64,000 bases of DNA from Paragonimus westermani (Eukaryota; Platyhelminthes; Trematoda; Plagiorchiida; Troglotrematidae): NCBI GenBank assembly GCA_008508345.1, contig QNGE01003002.1:1-64000 (forward strand). Direction: 5' to 3'. Both the position numbers and the translations under genes were made by a program. Below, in pieces: positions 12,823-25,760 of the stretch (positions within the stretch are counted from its first letter, which is position 1; the number at the start of each line of letters is the position of its first letter). Under the pieces are notes generated by a model. That model was not told where the DNA came from. It did no database searches and saw only the letters and a list, made by a program, of their open reading frames with translations.

Positions 12823-14164
12823 TCATGTGAATGGAATTGTAGTACGTGAAGTTTTTTATCACAGTATTCCGTATTGTTTAAAAGAACGTGCTGCTGTGTT
12901 ATTTGCGCCGTTTCTTTTCAGTTTGTGTAAATCCTGTGCATAGCTTGATGGGTCTTTTTCTCATGTTGGTTTGCGTTGTTTGGTTTTCACAGGACTGTTG
13001 CTGGAACTTTTACTTTGGAAGACGTTTGTTCCCGGTTGCCTCCATGTTGTTCCAAATTTGGTCCACCAGTGTTACGAGCATTCGAAGTAACAACGGTCGA
13101 CTTGCATGTTATATTATGTTGCTTTTTCAGTCAATATTGTCAAATATATTTCTCCTTCTGATAATTAACAATTGTGAAATGTCTCACTTTTTCCGCATTC
13201 AGTATATGAATTCCATATATTAACACTCCACAGTATGATCGACTTTTGAAATGGTTGACTGAGATTTGTACTGTACTGTCCGATGTGGTGCGTTCCGGAA
13301 TGGGCCGGATGACGCTGTTTCGAGGACTGTGTTTTATTCTCTTTAGAGCACCACTAATGGAACAACCTGTTATTGATTAAGTGATAAAATATCTGTGGGT
13401 GGAAAATATCGTCTGTTGTGACCAAATTGTTCATTACAACGGATTTTCAAACAACCGATTGCCAGCCTAAGTGCTTTGCGTTAAACTGGTGAACAGTCTG
13501 TTGTGCATTTCCACCACAGACCGGACAAATGGACAGCTGCCGGTGTGATTCTATAACGACAGTGGCATTCCGCAACGATCTGTAAGACTGTAAGACTTCT
13601 GTCGTTTGTTCTTTTCGTTTTTGATCTACTCAGCATATTTAACCCACCGACGTTGCTCTAAGTGGAAAACATGAAACTCTGGAGACTTCCATATGAAAAA
13701 TGTTCAAAAATGTCTACATAAGTGGTCTGTAGAAAATAACGTTCCATTCGGCGTCTACGGGTGTAGAGTCACGCACATTCACTGTCACAATTATGCTGAC
13801 TCCTACTCAGGAGACATGAAGCTATTCATACAACTACGCGGATGAGGCCTGGGGACTATAGTGGCGGACATTTTGAGTGTGAATACAAACTGTGCAGCCA
13901 TATCTGAAAAGGCACAATTGACCGTGATTCTTCTAGCGAGAGTTTGCGGCACCTTTCTCCGTGAAGCGTTTCTCACTTTGTTCGCCTCCATAGTCCACCC
14001 ACACTTTGAGACGAAAGTACAAGTCTGTCGTTCCAATCTTAAAAAGGTTTGGCACTTATCGAAATACTTCACAGAGATTCTACCGAAATAATCATGAATC
14101 AATGTAAATCTCCCACTGGCAGAAGTTGGTCAACTATCAGTGAATTGTAGACACTTTATAGGAG

Positions 14165-14206
14165 TCGATTAAGAATGTACGTTTTATAGGGTGTAGGGCC
14201 TGATAA
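14165..14206 (+). other. 42-base in-place complemented tract
   Basis: Reverse-complementing 3155-3196 predicts the sequence expected here. All 42 observed bases are instead the Watson-Crick complement of the prediction, in the same order. Four matching bases on each side (GGAG and CACT), and hundreds beyond them, follow the normal reverse-complement rule. Confidence 0.9.
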
Positions 14207-15056
14207 CACTGGCGCATATCTTATCAGTAAACAAGGACAAGTGTCCCAGTGGTCATTTGTTCGAACTAGATTATGGAATAGGCAAGTTACTTTACAGACG
14301 GAACTGATACATGGTTAAAGTCTGCCCACACTGATCCCAGCTGAATCATTTGAGAGTTTCAATATATCACTCGATCGACACCTACGTCGGAGACAACGTA
14401 CAGTACAAATTTTCTGACCTCCGTTCTACCCACGCCCCTTAGGTAAACAAATGCACACATCTGGCTAAATATTTCCCAGTATGTTTTACTCTGCGTATCT
14501 GGAGTGGTTGTAGCTAACAGCTTCACAGAAAATCCCCTATCACTTATTTCATGTCATCTCCGCCTCAAACGCATAACTCGTCTAGTGTGATTTTTCATCG
14601 ACCGTCCCAGAGACAGAAATGCAAAAGCACTGATCTTCTTCCCTCGTAACAATTTACGAACTTATAACACGCAGTTCGGTTACCAGTTTACTAACATATT
14701 GCATTATAACTCACAATTCAAAAGTGTGAACCGGTTCTGGCATGATAGTTCATCCAGACCCCGCTGCGCACGTCTGCCATCCGACAAGGCGAACTGGGCA
14801 AAGTGTGTTCCAGCATAACGCAACACAACCTTTGCCGGACATATATACCTAATGAACTGGCTGTCTGAAAGCCTACAGGTCTGATCTGATATCAACGTAA
14901 TGAAGGTGCCCATTCTAGCCCAACGTGGAAATTTGTTGTATGTATAGTCTATGTAACCTTAGAGGGGGAGATGGCTGCAAGTCATGAACAAACAACATTT
15001 TTGCGAGAAGCGTATTAGCTTTTAAATCAGACTATTTCGACATCTATGCCTACATA

Positions 15057-15339
15057 CTTTCGAGGCCAGAGAAACCCCGTTGAATCTATATGTTTCTTTG
15101 AGTGTTGCCTTGGGTTTGTGATAATCCGATGAGGTTTTCCCTGTGTCAAGTTAGCACTTTTTCTGCGAGCTGAATCTGACGACGTGTCAGGTGCACTACA
15201 GATCAACGAAAGGCCAGTGGCATGTGTGTTCGTGATAATGAGTGATCGAGAATGATATCGAAAGCTACTGGAACAAATTACCTTACGCCACCTCAGTGCG
15301 GTTTGTTACTTTTTGGTAGGCGTGGTTTCGAACACTGGT
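15057..15339. other. Non-coding flank of the inverted repeat
   Basis: No recognisable feature until about 15321-15338. That short segment contains a TGGTTTCGAACACTGG string resembling a Pol III B-box and is shared in reverse orientation with about 26777-26794. Confidence 0.35.
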
Positions 15340-15672
15340 TCATTTCATCAAACAGCCATAGACGGGATTGAAATCTTTCTGGTGCTCATTCAGCTCCGCT
15401 TGCCAAGATACGTTCGGTGGATGGGTTACTATTACAACCGCAGGTGTTATACGGCCAATAGCAAATATGTGAGTGGAATCCTGAGGTCGTGAAATGAAGG
15501 TTTCAGTGCGCAAGTGATCAGTAGTTGCTATAAAACTGTTAACATGACTATATGGCATTTGTTGAAAGCATCCTTTGGTCAGCTGGTCATTTCGGAGTGG
15601 TATGTAATCAGCGTACTCATAGTTATACTGTCGAGAAGGAGTCGACGAGTACATTGGTCGCAGCTGGTTCAA
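15340..15672 (-). CDS. Unassigned 110-codon open frame, possibly an exon
   Basis: An ATG-started frame of 110 codons with mixed, non-repetitive composition (Pro, Tyr, Asn, Gln and Arg well represented) and a charged C-terminus ending YGCLMK. It resembles real protein more than the hydrophobic or low-complexity frames nearby. I recognise no domain, signal peptide or membrane segment. A second frame of 118 codons on the opposite strand (15514-15870) overlaps it for about 160 bases; at most one is real. It could be a decayed mobile-element frame, a host exon, or chance. Confidence 0.2.
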   Translation of the reverse strand: MNQLRPMYSSTPSRQYNYEYADYIPLRNDQLTKGCFQQMPYSHVNSFIATTDHLRTETFISRPQDSTHIFAIGRITPAVVIVTHPPNVSWQAELNEHQKDFNPVYGCLMK

Positions 15673-15872
15673 GTCAGTTCAATATTTTTGTTCGCAGGAA
15701 ACATCGACTACTATGATTTATTGAATTACGCGCTCTACCTCGTAAAAATCGGTGCCACGCTGACTAACCTCCTCTTTACCTTCACATTTGTCAGCGCATT
15801 TTACGATCAACGTCTTACATGTTTTTCGGATGAACTTTATATTTCTGTCCTTTTGCTTCACGTTAACTAGAA

Positions 15873-18800
15873 TGCAATAATGTGTACTTCTACAGTGAAC
15901 TAGTTCTCAACCTACATCTCCAAAGTATTTTATTCCAGCTTAGATCGCATCAACAGGGTGTATCTATCTTTGCTTTCTTACTAATCTACCATCTGGCTAA
16001 CTGGAATTGGCTGGCTGGACCAAGATTGCCTCCATACACACGTTTTCCTCTTTCTCAGCCACGCTGACAGTGCGTAAGTGGTGTGTCAGTGGGACCACAA
16101 GTAGTGCAGTGCAAAACACTTGCATTATGTGGTAGTATGCTCTAGTTTCGGCCGCTTTGCAAGGCACTGAAGGGCTGTGTATAGAAATGGAGCTGGTTGT
16201 CTGAGTTTTCATGATGTTCGACAGAACACTGACTGTTAAAAGCCTGCTGTCGTTACTAACTGTCAACCTCATTGTGAATACCTAGGCTGTCAAACCCGTC
16301 TGGTACGAGTGTAACGACGGCCGATCAAACCTGCTGGAGAAAAAAGTTGGAGTAAATAATTTCCATGGCGAAAACCGCGTTTGCTCACAGTTCGCCCAGA
16401 GAATTTCTTTTCGGTTCTTCAACACATTTTATAAGGCCTAAGGAATTCGAAGTATTTCACAACCACCACAAGATTGTGACGTGTCCATTTGAAATGTTTG
16501 AATCACCTACGCTTCCATTTGCAGTGAAGCCGAACTTATGTGAGTTGCCTTGCTTTTAAGCTCAGTGTACGGTTTTGTCAGTGCAGAAACCTAAAAAAAA
16601 GTATTTTAATGGCTCCTGTCACCAAACCTGACAATACTGTGTGCACTAGCAGAGTTGACATCCTTAACACTAACTGTTCCCCTCCTCCTAAACCATACCG
16701 TTTGGCATTCATAAACGATGTATATGAAACTACGGAAAAACGAAAATGCGTTCATTTTTCACTCACTCTCCAACAACGAACAATCACTTACAAACAGTTT
16801 AAAAATCATTTGATGGCAACTATCGCGAACATTCTGGCTGTGATGATCTTGTCTTTACGGTGATTACGTGTAAGTAAAGAAATCGCAAACTTACTTCCTG
16901 TAGATGTGAAGTTTCCTGAAGATCGTGGCATCAAAACGGTTCAGTCGTTACACAATACACATTGCCTAGATGTTATACTCAACCAAATAAAAATGTCTCA
17001 AAATATCTGGGCTTTAACTGTTATTTTAAAAAATGTTTCATACCACTGTCCGCCGTAAAATAAACATTTTAGATTGCAGGTTGAAGCTCGACGATCAGCG
17101 AATGTGTTTTCAAAGGATAATATGAAAGATAATGAATTTTGTGATAAGAATGGGGTACACGGTAGTTTGGAACATTAGATGCACTAGTGATCACCAACAG
17201 TTAACAGTGTTACCGTAAACCGCATTGATATGAGGCTACCTGATGACTTCTTGGTCGACCCGATACTGAGACCACATTTACCCACGAGTTGTTAGAACAC
17301 ATGGTAGGTCAGTGACCGAATGACCCAAGGCCCGCTCACTTAGGGAATCAACTCAAGAGTGCGTTTCAACACAACCTCAAAATAAACACTTATTTGCGCA
17401 TAACTTCAATTCCGGAAAGCCACATTTACCAGTGAAAAGTCCACGCATGTAAAACATAATTTTTTTTACAAGACTGCGATTCATAGTTGCATATCATATT
17501 TTCCTTTGGTTACCTCAATACATAAATACATGCCTGCGCTTGACTACTAGCAAGTATGAACAAGACCGTTAGAACACGAAAACTGGCAGATGCATGCATT
17601 TCGTATTGACTCGTCAGTACCAAATTTACAATAACATGAAACAGGTTTTTTATATCAAGCAGTTAGGGGAGCAGGGTGGTTAGTCAATTGGTGGTTTAGG
17701 AAAGGTCACTAAGTCCAGGGAAGGGTCAAGTTTACGAGCAATTGTTTCTGAACATACAAGGCCGGCTTCAGTCGATTGATTGTGCCCGCCTCGGCAAGTA
17801 GTAAGATGTGGCCGTTCATCTTCATTAAACTTACACACGGATACCCACTTGGAGAGAGAAATGACAGGTTTGGGGTCGAAGAATTTTACGATTAAGGTCA
17901 TGTTTTTGCGTTTAAGGAAGATGTTGCAACTGTTAGCCGATTCAGCGTTGATTTTAATGTTTAATGAAGTTACTATTGACTAGTCAGGGGTTTGGTTAAT
18001 TTCAAGTTGAACATCACTGATATTTGATCGCAGCCTTCGAGTTCAGATATACTTTCCAAACAGCACTAGACTCGAGTCTGGCTATAATTAGAGCTTGTCT
18101 ATAGTGAAACTGTAAATCACACTATACCCCGACACTGGGTGTGTTAATTGATTCAGTTGTGTTCTGATTGTGCAACACTCGTGGATGACAAGCATTCCTC
18201 AGCGCTACTCTAAGCGTTGTCCACATGATTCTTGTTTCGATAATCTCCGTCTTGTGCATAAATGTTACCATGCCACCAAGGTTATAAGTATAACTGGGCG
18301 TGCTCTTTCCACAAAATTCTTTGTGGTGGCCGTATTAACGCTTTGTGTTGCGAAGTTAAACTCATTACGTCAGTGGTCTGTAAGGAGAGGACCGACCACG
18401 TAACACAGTTGGCTGTGTCAATCAACGGGTAGCCATTTTCATCGACTGAGGCGAATGAACGTCTGTGAACATGTCAGCATAATTGGGTTTTCCGGAACCA
18501 CATAAATATATGCTCATATCTAAGGCCAAAAGAATCTACTCTCAAATCCACCCAGCCATCAAACACACAAGATGGATTCAAGTGATCGATCGCAGAGTTC
18601 GGTCGGAGTGAAATGATCAGTCATGGCATACTCATAAAAATGACCCATCACACCAGCGGTCACTCTTCGCGACGTCTGTGAATTTGCGGGTTTTCGACAT
18701 GGTCACATCAGTGTGACAGCATACAGATATTCATACCAGATGTTTCATACGTGTACCGCTTCTGACGTTTGGAAGTATCATGTTTTTATATATATATGCC

Positions 18801-21800
18801 ATTTGTTAACACAATTTTCATGTCAGCATCCAGTACGTATTTTGTCGGGCACAGCGTTCAATCCTGTTTGATATAAACTTCCGACTGACTGGTTATTTCG
18901 GTCCCCTGCGTATATATGTGCACATGCGCACGTACATATTTTCAGATACTTACCATATTCCTACCTGTAGTAAAACGTGCAGTCGAATCACAAGACCATT
19001 TGTTGTATGTTATCCTGGTCAACTTTCAACCTACCGAATTCAGATGTTTGCAGATATTCAAGTAAACAATATATAACGTGTTAAAAAGTTTTTAAGTATG
19101 ACCAATACAAAACTGACCAATCAAGATTCAGAAAATGCTATTACGAATGCGTTCTAAACACAAGACCGCGTTGAAAAGCAGCACAACTCAAAGATGACTG
19201 AATTATGTAATTACTGGCTTCTTTTAAAAGTGACCAAAATGTCCTTCCTTGCTGTTCATCACGAGTCTGAATATGTCAACAACGAAATTCCATTGTTCCT
19301 ATAAGATCCTTTCAGTGTTAAAAATTCCCACGCTGCTGACACCATTTTTCTGATAATGTTTCGTCAGTCTTGCATATGGAGTTTATGTTGGCGTTGGAAA
19401 TTCTATACAAAATTCCCGATCAGGTAAGGTAGGCCACCTGTATTTTGTTCGGAAATAAAATATCCACTGTGTATCAAAGTTTTAAAGGAACCGGGCATTT
19501 GCGCTCAAGCCGGTAAAAGTCATCGTTTTGTTCTATTCGGGGAAACTCTTTCAACCCGTCAACCAACCGTCGTCAGAGTTGTGTTAAGCGAAATAGTTCC
19601 GTTCTTTTCATGTAACTAACTGATCACCCCTCATGATCTTCAGCTGATTCTTAATTCATGTTTGAAAACAGCGGCTTCCAAATGATTACTCCAAACATCG
19701 TGGTGCCTTGTCCACTTCAACCTACACCAAATATTTGCTCCAGTAATTACGTTTATACCCACCAGCTTCCAAAAAGTTAAGTATATTTTATTGTTGAACA
19801 GCTCCTGCATTCATTGTACAGGCACTTAAATTTTCAGAGCCCTATTCATCTGAGGAGCACTGACAATTAATCGAGTCAGGAAAACCAAGTCTACTTTATC
19901 CTGTTTCTATAAAATGCCTTTACTTCCACATGGTTCAGACGGGCAAAGTAATGTGAATTCCGATGTGGTATCAAGGTTTAGACAACCGTCAGCTGATCAC
20001 TTACTCATTCCTACATTCACATATTGTTATAAACTAATACACACCCCTTTTGGCCTAGAAGCTGCAGTGTGTGTGACAGGTCTGAAACGATACTAACAAC
20101 TTATCACTTTTGGGTGTAAGGTCAATTAGTGAGCTGTACGCATCCAACTCACAGCACAAAACTGTCGATCACACAGTGAACATCATACACTGAGTTGTTA
20201 AAAACGAAATACCAAGTTCGTAGTTTTAATGATTACTATCCCTTTTGTTTTCCTGACATTAATTTCATCAAAAAGTTTTTGACACGTCTTCTAAATTGTT
20301 TTGAAACAAACTGAACCTTTCTAGGTAAGTGATCGTCCCATCGTCTGGTTATGTTACGATTCCCTTCTGCCGTCAATGATACACTGAATTCGTGTGAAGC
20401 GGAAGCAACGATGTTCGAGTATTTTATATGCCTCCTTCGTGCCGACTCGTAGTATGAGATCGAACATGAGTACACAGTGTACTCACCAACTCTAATTATA
20501 ATTCAAAAACATAATAATCGGCAGAAATTCAGGATTCATGAAAAATGCCTCAAGTTAATGGTAAAAGAACGATAAGACGTGAAATTCACTTCCTGGAACT
20601 TATGTCTGAATTCAAGCATTCAACATGAGTGAGCCCAAACCTTGTGAACAAACACCAAATTTGCAATTGAAAGTAATTTGTCTTCTGTAGAGAGCTCGGT
20701 ACCGGTTGCCGTTACCCGACAAATAGACTAGATTAACAACAGCGGAATTCACGTCACTGAACCCAATTATCGCGCATATCTTCTCAGGTCTGTACCGACC
20801 GACTTTGCAGGTTGTGGAGATTTTCCCGGGAGGTTTGACGCGAGTTTGTTTGGTGAACACAGGGGTAACCGACTTCAGTCGTTTCAGCCCGCACTGTTTG
20901 TTCATCTTGCGTCTCACGCTACTAGGTCGTGGCCTAAGCATTTTACAATACCTAAGGCTTTCACGTGGCAGACGAATAGTTTTTATTCGTGAAACATGGT
21001 ACTAGTATATTATTCCGCTATTCTCAATCCATTTATCAATAGCAAGTTAAACACGACGCCCATACTGTTCGACTTCATTCAGACTGAATTAAGCGCGGAT
21101 GTCTTGCAAATGGTACGACTAAGTTTGCGCTTCCTCATAAGCTGGGCGCAACAATCCGTGTGAGTTGCGCTTCCACTCATTTCCCTCAAACTCCTGTCGC
21201 GCACTCGATGACGCCAAAGATTCGTACTCATGGCCACGTGTATTAATGCAGGAATATCTGGACACCGTATACTCTCCGCACTGTGTTAACCTTTCTCAGT
21301 TGTAGTGTAACATCACTTCCACAGTTTTTCCATTCTACAGGTTTAAGCTTCAGAGCAATGTCGCTGTCTCCGGAGTTGGATAGCAAAATTAGCCCCAGCC
21401 TTCGAGACAAAATTACCCAATACATTTCTTATAAGTTCTCCACTGCTGAAGCAGCTTCTTAACTAAGTTAACCAACCAACAGCCTTCGCACGTGTATTAT
21501 GCAACATTGAATTATAAAACAATGAATGCAATAACAACCGATGACAGTACTACAAAGAACGACGCATCAGCCTGAGTTTAATAAGTTGTTGCACTAGATT
21601 TGTTCTGTATTTCACTTTCTGATAAAAACTGGGACAGATTCATTTGGACAACTGAGTTGAGGAAGCTTGAGTGAGATAGCCTTACGAGGTTTAGTTATTG
21701 ATAGTTTATCACTAAATAAAATACGGAGTAGTGGTTTCCGTGTAACTGTTAATTTATTATTTCCCATCTGACAACTCATATTTTTTCCAGTTTTGCGAAT

Positions 21801-24800
21801 TTGTTGATGCCGTTTACAAAACTTCTATCGAAAGGAAGCGGTTCCAAAGACAAGTTGGTTCAGGGAACGGAAGATGGAACAACAACGAATTAACCGTGTT
21901 AGTTGAGTTTATCAGGTTTAGTCGCTGATAAGAAATTACAAGGATTGATATTAACTGCAAAAGCCTAGGGTAAACTTCCATTTTCACTCATCCGTTTTTT
22001 CGGTTAGATCCTACAGAAATGAATAACGGGCTACGAAACCAACCCAATAGGTTGTTCAAACGATATATTTTCCGTTCATAGTGCCTATATTCACCGGACC
22101 CGCCAGCTGTGTTCAATGAACGGTTCGTGACAACAGATACGGCCAATCTCAATGTAAGTTCAAAACTAGGATGTCTTTGGTGCACAATCTAACCAGAACG
22201 AAAAGTCAAGTGATGGTTCGGTTAACCTTCACTTTGACTTCAACGGAATAAAATTTCGCAATGTAACCCAAATAGTATGAGAATGAACTGTTGAGCCAAC
22301 AACTGTTTACGAATTACTGCCTCGGAAAACGATTGGTTTTGGGTTTATCATATTATGAGGAATACGCCTCGTCTGTTTACCTAATGAACCTTGTGGTTAA
22401 CCAGCTTGTTTTTTTATTCATAGTTGAAGGCCATTAGATTGATTGTATTAGCTTTGAAATGTTTATCAGAATCCAACTCTTACTTTGTGAGTAAACTTAT
22501 TCACTGATTAGAGGTTGTTTATCTTGGCAGTGACGAAGAGAAGCCGATCTAGCCCTAATTACAGCTTAAATATACAACTAGACTCTTCAGATGAATATCC
22601 ATTCCCATTGAATAAACCACGTAATTCGATACTATGACGTTATTAATCCAATACTGATCATTTGCAAAGATTGCTATACCAACGTTGAACTGTGCACTCA
22701 GGTAGTGGTCGTCAACGGTATATCTTTCAGCCACGTTACAGTTTTAACGACATCTGCTTATCATCAGAATCACATGAAAAAAACAATAGAAAAGCTTACT
22801 TTCAAAGGGCCTTGTGCGCACATAGGTCTGCTTATCATAAGGATGGCAGATTAAACTTTCTATCCACAACGATCACAGAGTAAATGAGTGGAAACGTGGT
22901 GACCTTGAAAATCAACCACTCTCAAAAACAAGAAGACAAATACATGCGCCATGAATAAGATACTTTCAGTGCACAGGCGGTCAAACCGTCACACGGCAAC
23001 ATGAAATACCAAGTGATTCAAATGCAGTCATTACAGCTGAGCAACTATTGGTCATTGTAACAAACACTGAACGACTGGTTGCCATACTCACCGTAATATG
23101 GGACACTAGTACCAGCAAACAAAATGGTAATTACTCTACCCCGGAAATTAACAAAGACAACGCTTACTATGGCATCAAAGATATGGACAAACACCCCATA
23201 GTGACAGCCGACAACAATGCCGAATGTAGTACAGGTGTGTTCAAAACACCTGAAAATGCCACCTCCATCGTCTTCAACGGGTCGCGGCGAGATTCGCACT
23301 TCGACACTGAATTCGGATTCGACAGCATTGCAGACTGCCGGTCCATCACCCTAAGGGGTTAGTACATCAACGTCACACCTCCTGATGGCCGCCGAAAACA
23401 TCAAGTTTAATATATTTTATTACTTCCTCTGGTATATCAACAAAAGTCAACCGCCTGGAAGTTTGTGTACCAGACCGCGACCGCTTAACTCAAGCTGACC
23501 TTACAAAGTATCCCCGAGCGTCGGCTTCCGTTCTGTTCAATTTATCTTTCCCTACAGATTACCAGTCTTCAAACCTGAAAATTGTCTGGATTCCGTTTAC
23601 CCAAAGTCGATATTCCCTGCGTCACCTTAAGACTTTCGCCCCATTTCATTATATCTCTCATTACCTGTTCCATTCACAAAATGCATTCAGATCTTCGATG
23701 TTCCAATTTTCCGAAAGAATGACGGCGGTTTGGTTTCCTTTGCCGTGATGAGTGGTTTGAGTTATTTTCTATTCTTCGTGATGTTCTCCATTTTGCTCAT
23801 TCTAACGATAAAAGCTTATCATTCGTAAATGTTGACACTTTCAAAGTCTTCATTCACGTCTCCCCTGATTCATTCGTTGGGGATGCAATGCGCTCGGTGC
23901 CACACATTTTATATCATTGCCTTAAACAGTTTTGCCGTTTTTAATGCCGGTGATTAGGTCAGGAGGACTCTTCACTTCTTCCGCTCGTTATGACTTTTAG
24001 CAAACCAATGTCGTCTTCCTAAAATTCTTTCTTCCTTCCGACTCCCACGAGACCTCCGTGACTGTTTGAAAAGGCGGAGGACGTTATATCATGCCACAGT
24101 TAGAGGGAGTCTCTGGCGATTTATCTGGAACACCTTCAAACAATCCTAATTGAACTATGACTGTATTTAAACTTAACAATTCAAAGATGGCCCCTGCTTC
24201 CAAAGAAAACGAACGCACTCGTCCACCTGCATTCGGAATAAACTGTGGCAGCCTAGGAATTCCTTATCTCCAGTCCTGCATAAACCACAACAGGAATGAT
24301 ACTTACCTTCACCACATCTCTTACTTCAGTGATCTTTGGAGGACATCTCCAGCCGATCTATCCGCTGTCTGTCACTGAATCTTATATTAACTGATGAGGG
24401 AATAGTCTGCAACAAGGATGTCGCTGAAGATGGTGAGGACTCATTTGAAACACATAAAGTTGCGAGCCCGCGTAACTCCTGTGCCTGCTGCTAGCTCGCA
24501 GCCAGCTTCAGAATGCGGACGAACTTTACCCTACCTCTATAACCGCGAAAGAAAATCACGTGTCAGCATATTGCTCATGAAATACAGCTGCACCCTCGAG
24601 AGACGTACGTTCTCGAGAACAGTCAAGTGCCTTTGTGGGATAATACTTGCGCATATTGTAACCATGTCCCATCACTTACAAAGTCTGAAGGTGAAGAAAT
24701 AACAACGTCCTGTTAGTTGTTACCAGGACTCTGCGACTGAAATATATCCCATTGATGACAGAGTCGCATGTTCAGCAAACCCGACCTAGGAATCTCCGTA

Positions 24801-25689
24801 GCGGCTATAGCCGTCTGTAATTCTTACCAGATGCACAAGACGTTTCAACCAAACATGGAAATATACAAACTCCCAGAAGGGCGCACTCTGACTTCCAGGT
24901 TTCTCTGAGATTGGTACCGTAAGTGCATACACCACACATATTCATCTCATACGAGTCGAGGGTTTTATTCACCCCTTTTATTACTAAACCTTAATAACAT
25001 TTGGATTCGCAGAAACTGTACTTGGTGACATATATATCACCTTCACACCTGGTTCTCTAAAAATCAAGAACATCATGCAGGAAAGCAACATGCACTCCAT
25101 TAAAGACATTAACTATAGCAAATTTTACAACTCCATACCTGACCTATAGCTTTGATCCATCCCCAATTGTCGGTTTTGATAACAAATCACCATCCAAAAG
25201 TTAACTTATTCCAGGGTTATAAAAACCTCCTCCTCAGCGCTCTGTAACAACCAGGATTGCCGAAATTAGTGTGTAAGTGTTCGTTGAAATACATATATGA
25301 CACACTTTCCGGTATAGTTCTGGAGAAGTCGTTGAATCTGAAACGGGGAAACACAACATTATTATCAATTGGATAACCCATACTTTTTAAGCCAGTATGG
25401 CCAACCACCATCGTATTTCCTGATTGTCTGTTCGTCGTACTGGCCGCTTCAAGTCGATGATCATCATTAATTTCAATTATTTCATATAATCATGACAAAT
25501 GATCCTTGATTTCGGATAGTATGTCTCATTCGACAGTCTCGCACGAGAGAACCGCACACATGACAAACGCTTCCTTTGTACTTTAGACTGATTATTGGAG
25601 TCACTATAGGGAGTGAAGCGCATTGATGCGTCTTCATAGAATACGTATGTTTGAGTATGCTGTTAAGCCTGATAAATCATTGTGGCCTT
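15873..25689. other. Non-coding, no genes recognised
   Basis: About 9.8 kb with only short open frames, the longest about 109 codons at 20612-20941 (-), none with a recognisable domain. The part from about 23400 to 24700 is somewhat richer in C and more open on the + strand (for example 24418-24702), but I could not match it to a family. Exons of an intron-rich gene cannot be excluded. Confidence 0.4.
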
Positions 25690-25760
25690 TTGCTGTGATT
25701 ATACAAGTTGTTTGGGTGTTGAACGCTAGGTTCGAGTTCGACTGAGAATCTTTATTTATT
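25690..25760 (+). repeat. Weak tRNA-like fragment (B-box only)
   Basis: GGTTCGAGTTCGA at about 25728-25740 fits the Pol III B-box consensus GGTTCRANNC. An A-box-like segment upstream is poor and no cloverleaf can be drawn. It may be a decayed tRNA-derived SINE, or chance. Confidence 0.25.

Larger units (their letters stand above)
2304..15056. mobile_element. 12.75-kb inverted-repeat structure with 2.87-kb arms
   Basis: The left arm (2304-5169) and right arm (12193-15056) are reverse complements, separated by 7,023 bp of sequence that is not shared. I compared them line by line and found about ten single-base differences, mostly transitions, one 1-bp indel near 4447, and small differences at the outer C-run near 2388. 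The other exception is one 42-base tract described separately. Homology starts and stops abruptly at both ends. The outermost shared bases are TA on each side, as a Tc1/mariner-type insertion would leave, but a 2-bp match has little weight. Alternatives are two copies of one repeat inserted head to head, or an inverted segmental duplication. The near identity means the duplication is young or the arms are kept alike by gene conversion. Confidence 0.8.
12193..15056 (-). repeat. Right arm of the giant inverted repeat
   Basis: Reverse complement of 2304-5169. Coordinates in the two arms sum to 17360-17362 throughout, which shows how few indels separate them. It differs from the left arm at scattered single bases (for example near 12717, 12705, 12382 and 12254), at the outer C-run (14963-14972), and wholesale within 14165-14206. 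Confidence 0.85.
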
